NCBI GenBank assembly: GCA_003640385.1
Contig: RCAB01000458.1
Coordinates: 1-48,364 of the forward strand
Length of the DNA stretch: 48,364 nucleotides
Reading direction: 5' to 3'
DNA from: Setaria digitata
Lineage: Eukaryota > Nematoda > Chromadorea > Rhabditida > Setariidae
The first letter of the stretch is position 1. The number at the start of each line of letters is the position of its first letter. Positions 23,701 through 35,700 of the stretch are shown here, piece by piece. The translations under genes and the position numbers were made by a program. A model generated the notes under the pieces. The model worked only from the letters and a program-made list of their open reading frames with translations, had not been told where the DNA came from and did no database searches.

Positions 23701-26700
23701 TAATTGGCATTTTTTGGAATTCTGTCGAATCCTACTCACTTTTTCTGTTGATTTTCTAGAAGCTGTCAGTTAAGTTGAGAGATTTTATATATTTATTTTC
23801 TGCATAGAAAATATTTTTTGCACGAAAATAAGTACTGGAAATTTTCTGTAAAATAGACGTGATTGTTAGGTCGGAAACGCCTGATAGCTTGCTAGGAAGT
23901 GGCAGTGACGCGGCTGCTGATGAACATCTGGAATATATTCGAAATGCAAAGGTTAAACTTTATTGGCATTTTTTGGTGTTACTGTTGACTATAAATACCG
24001 CTTAAACTTTTAGAGGAAGTCACTGACAGCTTATCTGGGAGTTGTTCTCATCAAAGATGTAGGTAATTGTCCGTATGAGATACACTGTACTGATTGAGAG
24101 TAGTTATTGTTTTTACTTCTGGAAGTGAGAGATTTTGTAAAATTTGTTTGAAATTTGGAATTTATAAAATGCTAGCCATCTCAGTGGGTGTACTTGATTT
24201 CAGTTTTTTGGAAGTGAGTTTCTTGCTTTTTACTTCGTAATTAACATTGTCGTTTGAAGATTAGGAACTTCTTAGATGATAGATTTTTTTTTTTTACATT
24301 TTAATGCGGTGAAGAGTACCATTCGCAGCAATGGGTGAAAATCACTTTGTAAGCGAATTGTGCTTGTATAGAGATTATTATGCAAATTTTCCTGAAGGAA
24401 TGTAGTTGGTATATCTTCCACTCATACTTATTTTACAATGTTTATATTTTTCTTCACTCTTTATTTTTCTTTCATTACTTACACTACGACTTAATAATTA
24501 TCATTGGAAAAAATAGGGTATGAGGAACTTATTTGATTTCATTAGAAATTAGTCTTACAGGTTAAAGATTCAGAATCTGAATTCGGTTCACTGAATAGCA
24601 TTAAAATTGGTGATGAAGATTCGGACAGTTGTATGGGCCAGAAGCCGCCCACTGTATTTATCAATACACCGCTGAGTAGTGTTATTGCCGAGTATGCTTT
24701 TTTCATTTTTATAAATTTTTTTTCTATCATAAGTTTAAATATTTTAATTTCTTTTATTGCATTCGCGAACAAAAGTGAAGTAAATTTTGAACAATTTTTG
24801 ACAAGTAATATGTATTGATCATTTTTCATTCTTGGGTATATTCTTCTTTTGATAATTGATAATTGTTGTTCTGTAGCTTGGTGGTATCCTTGACCTTCAT
24901 TCATCTAGATGAATAGTGTATGCATTGTTCACTGTTTATTAACAAGCAAAAATATGGCCATTTAGAGTGGCTATACAGAATATGCCATTCATCTATGTGC
25001 AGAGTGTACATACAATTCACTTTAAGATTTGATGGTGGAGGCGTTGTTGATAGAGGAAGACGGGGAAGCAATTAGTGAAGTTAGTCGTATCATTTAGATA
25101 TCTGAACATGAGCGATATCTCACTCTGATTTCATTTAGTATTTTCGTATTTAGAAACGCATTTGTTTGTTGCGATAAGCGGTGAATATTTATGACCTTAC
25201 AATACAACTTCGCATTAGTTTTTGATCTTTTCTAAAATTTTTTCCTTCACTTTTTTTTTTTATTTTTCTTTCATCTGTTTGTCTTTTTAATTTTTAATTT
25301 TGCTAAAATATGGTATAGTATGTCCAAAATGAAATCTCCAATTAAATTATGAGCATTCACATTCAATCAGAATTTATTAAAATCAAAGTGGAAAAGAGAA
25401 AAAATGCAAGTTTTAATGCAATTTGTTCTATTTATGAATTTGAAATTTTCAAAAATCTGACTATGTAAAATAAAAAGTACTTAGTGGTGTTTTTAGTGAA
25501 CCAAACAGTAGTAATATTATTGTTTTATTATTTATGCATTAAATAAATATTTTTGAAGGATAGGTGCTAATTAATTTACTGTTAAAGATTTATGAGACAT
25601 TTATCTTCTTTTTTTTTTTAGTTTTTAGGGTACAAAAATTTATTGTTTCAGCAGTGCACTGTAGCACTGATGACCTCATTTTCCTTTCCTGACAAAAAGA
25701 AATTCTGCTATCATTTCATTATCTGATTTCGCCTTTCGTTGTTTGACCTTTCTTTGACATCAAATTCCTTTTGTTGTTCTACTTTTCACATATAATATTT
25801 TATGATTCACTTGAAAATTTTCACAACAGAGAGTCTCTTTTCTTGTTAACGCTAAAAGTTATCAAACTGTTCCGGTGAATAAAGTCAGTTGTAAATGCAT
25901 CGCTGAGGTAGTAGGTTTTATAATGGCATAAACACTTTTATTCCATTTATGCATTCAATTGTTTGTCTTTGGGATATGGGAAATTCCAAAATAACTTGGA
26001 CAAAAGAAAAATTTATTTTTAAGTTTTTATAATTCATAATTCCAGTGATGATTTCGAATTGAAGCGAGTGACGACAGAGGTTGTAAGACGTAGTATGAGC
26101 GGAGTAATGAATGAACAGCATAGCAACTGGGATTCAGCTTCAGCAGCTAATGGTAAATTAATTAGTTTGATTTCATATTGCAGTTGAATTCTAACTTTTA
26201 CTGAGGAAATATATTTTCTTAATCTGCTTTAATTCTTTGATGGATTATATTACTCCTAATTTTAAAACGAATATTAACTGTGTCGAATTTGTGATCACTT
26301 TCTATCAATCCGAAATTTCAACACTTCTAAATATATCATTGTATTGCAAGTGTTTCTTATGTTACTTTCTCTGTACACCTTCATAATAATTTCTCTTTTA
26401 ATCTAACAATTATTTTACTTGATAAATCACGTCAATTTTATTCAGATTTCCCAGTAGGGAAATCTGAATTTTTTTTTCTTTTTGTAACTGTCAAGGGTTT
26501 TGTTTCGTATGAATTAATATTCTGTTTCGCAGAAGAGAAAGATGTCATTATATTTTATGCGAATTTAACATTGAAAGGAGGAAAAAAACGATTTGCTTAT
26601 AATGTAATTTGCTTCTGCAGATTTTTTCAAAATCTGTGGGTTTATTTAAGGTAAGCTAAGATAATGCAACTAATTGATATAGCACTTGTTTTTAATATTT

Positions 26701-29700
26701 ACCAACTTATAGTTTCAAGAGAGAAATTCTCGTCTTTTGGTTTGGGCGACCTAATGTTTCTAACTGATAGATGGGAGTAGACAGGTAAATTTATTATTAG
26801 TAACAATTTTCTTAGGTTATTGATAATGGATGACTTCATTTATTTATTTATTGGCTAGCTTCTAAGGAAAATGAAAGAATTGTTCCTAAAAATAATTATC
26901 TGATAATAATTACAAGATTTCTTCGAGGATTTTTTCTTTCCTTTATTAGTCCCATTCTCTTCCTTTCATTCCTTCATCCTTTCCAACTCTCTTCTTTCTA
27001 CTTTTTACTTCTTTTCACATAGAATCTAACTGCTGTAAGAAAGTTTGTTTCTTTTTTCTTATATGCATATGCTGATATCAGTTTGAAGCTTTTATCTATA
27101 ATTATACCATTTTCTTTCCCATCAATGCCGTTAATTTATTTATTTCATTCTTTTAGATTTCTCCGATGATGAGCAAACACCACCGTCAACAGCAGCAACA
27201 GTTGCAGGTGGCTCCTCGGGAGCAACGAACTTCGGCCAAAAACGATTAGGCAGTAACTTGACAGCTGTAGGAGGAGCAGAGGATGCATGCACTATAAGCA
27301 ATACACTTTCAAATTTACAATTTGCATCACAATTAGGAACAAATATTTCGATGGTGCATTCGAATGGTGTAGGAAATGGTGCTGATAGTATTAAAGAAGG
27401 AAATGCTAACATTTATGGTGGAACAGTTATAGGTGGAAGTAATGCCTTAGTACGAAAACCGCGGAAGAAATGGGATGATGTGACAGTTAGTCCCATTGCA
27501 GGTATATATTTTCTCTTTACCGTATGCTTAATATGAAGGATAGAAAAATGACTATAGATAGTTTTGGAATTTATTTGAATGCTGTTCGAGTTTTATTTCT
27601 TTTCTGCGTAAGTTTAGGCAAAATGAATTCTTCTAGCATGATAATTTTTGCAGTTATAAAAAACATATTTATACTGGATTAATATGCGGCATTCTAAAAA
27701 CAAATAGCATGTTGTCGAGAATTGTTGAACTTTCTTGACGATATGATTTATCGATCAGTTCAGATACACCATCCTATGCAGCATCGTTAATTTCAAATTC
27801 ACTTGATGTCTCATCTACTGAAACGCACGATTTCCCGTTATCTACACAGCCGTCATCATCAAAGGACAATGTACTGGGTGGTTTTATGACGATGAATGGT
27901 ACTCAGATACAGTATTCACCTCGTTTGTCTCAGCGAAATGTTCACAAAAGTTTGTTATGCTAACAAAATTTTCGACAAATATTTTTTTTTTCACAGTACT
28001 TTTTTTTTTTTTTTTTTAAGCTGCAACCATTTTACACCATATTTTCGAGCTTTTTGTTGAATTGTTTGTTATTCTTTGTATTTAGATCATCTCTCTGTTA
28101 ATAATTTTTTCACAATACTAATTGCATTCTTATAGGGATACCGAATTCCATATCATCACCGGGAATTGCTGAGCTACAGCAGCGCGTCTCTTCTTTTTCA
28201 CTCAATAACACAGTACGGAATGCTGTAGAATCTCCTGAATTACATAATGATACATTAGTTAAAGTTTCACCTTCTATGTTCCCTCAGTCTCCTAGCTCCG
28301 CATTTAGTCGAGCTACCGTGAAACGTTGTAGTCTTACAAAACGCTTGAAAGGGATCAGGAATAATGAGGTTTATTATTTCAAATTATAATACCTTTACTT
28401 AATGACGCCAAGAATTACATGACCAGCGTTATTATATTGAACATGATACAGGAGGAAATTATAGGATTTTGTGGGATGATGAGAAATTTTTATGCGATAA
28501 CATTTTGAAACTGCTTGAACTATTTTTACAATGACGAATGATGTGTATTTGCAGCCGCAGACTGTTTGGACGCCGCCTTTGATCGGTACCAGGCGATCGG
28601 CAAGCAACATGCATTATACCACAGTGTCAGGACGAACAATCCCAGTAGCACGACGAAGTTAGTTTAAGTCTAACTTGCTAGTCCTACAAAATTTATCTTC
28701 CTTAAAGTATTTTTTTTATCATTAATAAACAGATAGATTAAATTATGTACTGAGTATTTTTGGTAATCCTTAATACCTGAAAGATGGGCATTTATTTTTG
28801 GTAAAATTTTTAAGCACACTGGAAGCCTTGTTCTTCTTTCTCATTTACTTTCAGCACTTTTGCATTTTTTTTTTTTTTTTTTTTTTTTTTGTAATTATGT
28901 GCTTTATTTTCTTCGATTATATTTCGTTACTGATACAGCTTTTAGTGGTTTGCATGCACAAGTTTTTGTCTGCTCTCAGTTTTCCAGCATCTGCACTGGT
29001 TCATATTACTTTATACTATGATTATCATTCCTTTGCTACAGGAATTCATTAGGTACACGTAATATTACGTTTAATGCATGCATCTTAAGTAATTCTATAT
29101 TTTCGCCTTTTTATATCTATGCTCTGTTTTTGTCTGTGCACAGTGCTTTTGTTTTGCTTTCAGAATCCGACTTGCACATCACTTTGTCGCGTTTATATCA
29201 GCAACAGCAAGAGAAGAATAACTTAAGTGCTACAACTATAGGTCGAGCTTTAAGTCCACTTGCTCGTTGCCGGGCAATTAGTGATGCCATCAGAAATCGA
29301 CGAATGACAATTGCAGGAGGTTTTGGTTCATTATCATCACAGGTACAACCGCCAGCTAGAGGTACTTACTGCTGAGATTTCGTTGGAATGCGTTTTTTGG
29401 CAACTCTCTATTCATTTCTAGATTATGGCGGTTAAGATTTAGCGGTGTTCCTAAGTTTCATGTGATTTCTCATCCTTTTTGAATGGGGCTAGTATGTTAA
29501 ATGTTGCACTGAATCGAAATCACCTGGAATAATATCTGTAAGATTCTTTTTCCGCTGCAATGTTTTTGTTCTTTTACTTGCTATATCTGTAGCTTTCCCA
29601 TTGGAAGATGAAAACAAATTTTTTTTATTAAATTTCTTATTTACTGTTTTCAGTTTAATATTTTGAGTCTTTTTTTTGCTTCTAAATTTTATTTAGGACA

Positions 29701-32700
29701 ATCTTAATTTTAAGAGTGAAAAAATTTCGGAAAAATTTCTCACATTTTTTCTGGTGGAAGTCATTTTATGACTGAAAAAATCCTGAACATTTTTTCACAT
29801 AATTTCTCATGTCAGGTTAATAAATAGATAGTATCCAGAAAAATTCAAGCTAATTGAAGGTAGCTGTCTTTTCCAACTTAGTTCTCTTTCCTTGTGAACG
29901 TAATTATGTTTATATCTGTTTTGTTTTCGTTTTCATCACTGGCACCAGCTTTCCATAGATTGAACTGCTTAATTCTTTTGGCTTGTCAAAACTGTATATT
30001 TTGTATTCCATCATCTTTCATGTGAAAACCGCTGAAGCTTTGAAAGAAGCAGCTATTCGAGCAGTAATGTCAGTAATTGGGTTATTCTGGGTTTCGTTGT
30101 CTTTCGTAATTTCGGTATATCTTTATTGGAAATGTTAATTGCTTGTTTTCTTCAGAGGAGGACTACATTTCATCCGATCTTCATCTGCGTAGTCGAAGTC
30201 AGAGTCCTTCGCAACTTGCTCTCAATGCTCTAGGAAGCGAGAAACGACAACGACAAGTAGTGAACTTGTTTTGTTTCAAATAAAAAAATTGGAATGTATT
30301 TGACCTATCTTTGTGTATTGTGGAGCAAATTTATAAACTTAAATTTTCGATTTATAAACTTTAAGTGTTAGCAATTTTCTAGGATTCTGATATGTCGACA
30401 TATTCAGTTTTAACGATGGCTTCCACACGCTTGACACCATCTTCTTCGCGGACAAATCTTCGATCTGTTGCTCTTAACAAACAGCAGTCATCACAGACAC
30501 TGAATCGACTAGCCGGCTTACGCGACAGGTATCCTTATAGGCGGAGATTTTCATAAATTATTTGTAGTAAATGACTAATTAGACGAACATTTATGCTACT
30601 CGAAACTTTTTAGTGAAAATTTTATCTAACTTCGCTTTGTTTCATTTGTAATTTGTTGCTGTTTTCAGTGGTAAGAAACCAAAAAATCTTTTGTTTTTCA
30701 CTTTCCTTTGTTATCTTTAAATTTTTTGAAGAAGTTAGTCTAAAATTCGGGACTAATTTTTAGTTCTAACGAGAATCAGATTGTAACCAAAAACTCTGAG
30801 TTCCTGTAATTTCTTAATTTTGAAATAATTGGTACTCTAAGAAAGTTTATGAAAAATCTCTAAATCTATTGATATTCATATACATAAGTTTTCCCAATAT
30901 AAGTCTTATTGATCCTAGATAGTATGTCTGTTTTATGTTGACTAGTTAATCGACATTAGAATATTGAGTGTTTCTAGGTACCAGTCACTTCAGTCATTTT
31001 ATCGTTTTGTTTTTCCTGTTTTTTTATTTATTTTGATGACAGGTTATAGGTTATTAAAGGTCAAAGTACTTCTTTAGCGTGTCCATTTCGTAATAGTTCC
31101 ACTTCCGAAATAATAGATGTTAGAAGTGTTAGTTTCTTAATATTGGCAATATTGTACAATTGCATTCTTGGAGTTGCAGCATCTAAAATGTTTTAGAAAC
31201 TTTCAGCTATCTTCTGTTTCAAGATGTATATCTTATAATTTTATGTTGTATTGTAATAAAAATTATGCCATTTTTTCCGCTTTCCTAATTTCCCTTAAAC
31301 TCCTACACAGTTCTAGTAGTTCATTGTACCGATTTTTCATTTTTTGAAATAGAAAAAATTTAAAAAATTGGCGGTCTTTCTTCATGTGATTTATAATTCT
31401 AATCTTATCACTGTTTGATTATCCAGGTTTTCTCTCTCCTCAAGTGTGGGATATTTACAAGTGTAGTTCTTGCTGTTGATGTAATATTTTTAAGTGACAT
31501 TGATTATTCTCTTTCATAGTTGGATTTTTTTTTAACTGACAAAAAATTTTTTATATTTGACTTAGATTAGTTATTATTCAGGCTACGCAAATCGCAGGAA
31601 AACTTGGCTGGAACTTTAAGCGATGATGGTTTTGCAGCGGTTTATCCAAACATCATGTCACGTTCGAAATCATTCGGTAATCTTCGACTAACTGCAGCTG
31701 CACCTCTAGGTGGAAGTCGATCCGGGCTTAGTTCATTACACGGTAGTAACGCCGATGCAGCGGGATTGTATCTATCACGATTAAATTCTGATACTACTCC
31801 TGTGTAAGTTTTTTTTTTTTGAATTAATAAAAAAAGAAATAAAATAAAATCGTTTTGCAAATGTTTATTATAATTTATATTTTATTAATTTTTATAAATA
31901 TATTCAGTTCAAACTTTGACGCATTTCTGTTTATGAGAAAAAATTTCATTAGCTCTTCTAAAAGTGCACAAGAATTGCTGATTCATAAATTATCCTCGAT
32001 CCCATCCAGTTTTCTTTTTTTTTTGCTTGCAGTTTTTTCACTGCAGTTATATTCTTTTAATTATTTTTTCCTTTTGTTCTTTTCAAGACGAAAATATCTA
32101 TTGTGGAAGTAGTGTGCAATTATGGGGCAGTACATGCATAAATATTTTTAAATTTATTTTGCATGTTTAAGTATGAATTGTGGAAAAAGGGATTATACAT
32201 TTGCATGAAATAGGTTGCCAAATACTGTTGAAATTAATTGAGCATTATGTTGATTTAACGAATTTTTTCCTTTCGTCTACTTTTTGCTAATTTAATCAGG
32301 TTATTGTGAGACTCAAAAATCAAAGACTTGCAAATATTGTTAGGATCCTAAAAAAAAAAATGAGGTATGTTAATTTTAGGTTACGAAAGGATTTCTTTTA
32401 CAAAAAGCTAACATTTTAAAGCATGAAATTGTTGCAAATTTTGCAATTTTTATTTGGTGAGAAAATTACTGTAAATTTATCATTATTGCGGTAGTAGATT
32501 ATTCAGCAGTCGATTTTAACAGCTGATATTTAAATGAAATTATGGAATTTGTTTGTGTAATACACGGGATCTGAAAGGCTGTCGGGTGAAACTGACCCAT
32601 GCTCGTAGTTTACTAAATGACTGAGCTACTGATATTTTCATTTTTACATTAGTTGTTTAAGAAATTAGTAGTTTTCAGTGGTACATCCGGGTTAAACATA

Positions 32701-35700
32701 AGAAACCGTTTGATTGCTCGATCAGTGGGCAATTTATACACTACACCAGACAGTAACGATTCATTTGTTACCAACGGCCTTTTAAGTCAAGCAGAAATAT
32801 CGGTAGGTACAAAGGGTGAAAGAAACTTGGCAAAAGCTATCGAAAATCTGAAAAAAGCAAGGTTTGTGAATGTTTTTATCATTTTCTTCAGTAATTTACT
32901 TATTTGAAATTTGAGCATCGTCGTGTCTTCTCAAGCCTGCTTTGCACAACATTTTTTAGTCATTTTTTTTTTCCTTCTTTTTCGAAGCTTTATTAAAGAT
33001 TTTTTAAAGATATATGGATTTTTGAAAGCGTTTCAAATATAGTTTACAGGAGCGATAGTATTCGTCATTTTTTAATCGAAAGTGTTGTAAGTTGTTTTAG
33101 TAACACTGACAGCTCAATACTAATGAGTGTAAAAAATAAAAGCAAAAATTATGTATAAAATGTAATTTTTGTTTTATGCTGTTCTCTGTTTTTAGTAACC
33201 CGGATCTTTCGCATTTTGAAGTTAGTGAAACGGACCAAGTTTTGCTTGGGACAGAAAACGAACCGGAACATTTGTTCCCATTAGCTCTTTCAATACGCAA
33301 TCAGAAAGGTAAAGGAGCAGTTCAAAAACGCGTTAGTTTTTCCTTTTTTTTTTTTTTTTTTTTTTTTTCTTTGTTACAGTTGGCTTGTTCATAATGCCAT
33401 AGTAGGGAAGCCAAATTAAAAAAAAAAAAAAAGAATGAATCGGATAAAATCATAGCATTCTTTTGTAGGTTGAAAGATATCAACCACGCAACCGGATATC
33501 ACGTGATACAANGGAAGCCAAATTAAAAAAAAAGAATGAATCGGATAAAATCATAGCATTCTTTTGTAGGTTGAAAGATATCAACCACGCAACCGGATAT
33601 CACGTGATACAACGAGTGGTGAAAGCGACAGTAATAGTTCTGAGGTAAATGGATCACCTCAACTACAGAGCGGTGGAACTCTTGGTCAACAGTTTGCTCC
33701 ACGACGATATTTCAGCACCGTTAACGGCTCGAACAGGTTTGGGAAAGATTTTCGGTTCACTGATAAATTTTCATCTCGATTTTACATCTTTTTAAAATAT
33801 TTCGGTCGATAGAAAATTGTTAGATATTTCAGGAGTATATCTTGTGTTGAAAATATGCCGAGACAAAGCGTTCTTCAAACACGCCGTATCTTCGAACCGC
33901 AGCAACGGCATAATTCTTCAAACACTCAACGACGAGTCCCAAGTTATTTGGCGCAGAAACTTGCAAGGTTTTGATTTCTTTCTATTTTCTTAATTTTAAT
34001 TAAATTTGTTACATTGGAAGCGCTTGTACTGATTCTGAAGATGTAGGAGTTTACTGATGTCGTTTTGGGATCTTGATTCTCATTTTATATTAATAAGTTG
34101 AGAATGTGGGTCCCAGCTGACATCAGTCAAGTTTTAAATTACTTGGCTTTTTATTTTTTGTGGANCTTTCTTAATTTTAATTAAATTTGTTACATTGAAG
34201 CGCTTGTACTGATTCTGAAGATGTAGGAGTTTACTGATGTCGTTTTGGGGTCTTGATTCTCATTTTATATTAACGAGTTGAGAATGTGGATCTCAGCTGA
34301 CATCAGTCGAGTTTTAAATTACTTGGCTTTTTATTTTTTGTGGAAAAATTTTTGAATTTCTGTACGTTTTAACTAACATTTCATATACCGTAGTGGTGAC
34401 ATAGTGGCACCAGATTTGGGTGGCGACGAATATCCACGGCAGTCGACGCCATCGAGTGAGGCTGTAGCTTTTCACGATTTTGCTGCTAAAACTCACCAGT
34501 CAAAACGTAAGTTTGATTATTCCTTTTATCCAAAAATCCTTTTCTCATCGTGTGCACCTTAGTTTCTCAAGTGAGTGTGTACTATAAAGTTATGATTAGA
34601 AACGTTATCTTAAGAAAGGTTATTAATCTTTCTTCCTTCTACTTTTCTTTTTTCTGATATGGAACAGTATTTAAATTTATCGTGGACATTCTGTCTTATG
34701 TGTAAGAGTACACAGTTTAAGTGTCTTGACTTTTTTCCTAGTTAAACTATATTTTTTTTAGTATTATGATAACTAAGGTATTCGACTGCTGCCTTAGGCA
34801 CATTATTTGGATTGTGAAATTAAATGGAAACTATTTTGTTCATTTAAAAATTGAAATACTAACTTTTTACCAATATTTGTAGGAAGACATATTTAGTATC
34901 AGTGAAACTTAAAGCATATTATTATAATGTATAAAGCATAAAGAATTTAGTTACTTTTTCATTTTTGTGGAAGTTGGGACATCGAAAATCTTTTTCTCTC
35001 ATAGTTGGCAGAGTCTCATCGCATAAATATGAGAAAATTTTTGAAATCGTGCTTTATGATTATTTAAGGTATTCATTATATTTATGGATGCATTCATTTT
35101 TCCTTAATTCTTGTTTTTGGAGCACCACCCGCAGATTTTCAATTTTTATCAGTACAAGTTTCCTAAAGAAAGGATATGTTGTGTAATGTAATGTGTAGGA
35201 ATTGCCTCACTATCGGAGGTAATAATATTTTGGAGAGTGCAGCAGTGGCCTTGACGAAAGTATTAATAATACTAACAGAAATGGTCATAATAGTATTGCT
35301 AGTAGAATGATAAAATATAAGCTTGAAAGGAATGTAGTAATAAACATTGCATCTAAGTCTTTCCTTCCATCTCCTCTTCTCTTCTTCTGTCCTTAACGTC
35401 AATCAATGTTCGCAAATATCAGCAGGTGTCAGCTGTAAATTTAATCAAATGTAGTCTCTAAAAAATTCCTGGACAATCGAGTTTTGTATTTTGAATATTT
35501 TATTTTTCATGATTTGTAAGTTTTATGTTAATTCCTGTAAGTTTTAAGTTAACAAATAATGATGACAAGTAATAATAAGTAATAATTGTAAGTAATAATA
35601 ATTTATATGAAACCACGTTACACTTCAGCTATAATCCATTTCATTTTATCCGAATTTTATTCTCAAATTAGGATCTTACTTTCAAAGTCTAATTATTGAA

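Noticed and set aside
25032..25079. ATG with 16 open codons before GTTAGT in intron 19
   Set aside because: Phase 0 end does not fit exon 20, which needs two nucleotides carried over; no acceptor or family match.
33469..33511. Extra copy of the exon 31 start
   Set aside because: Truncated at an assembly N and identical to the true exon start; treated as an assembly duplicate.
35005..35069. Possible exon after CTCATAG in intron 33
   Set aside because: Open in the phase of exon 33 but ends in phase 2, which cannot join exon 34; no conservation known.
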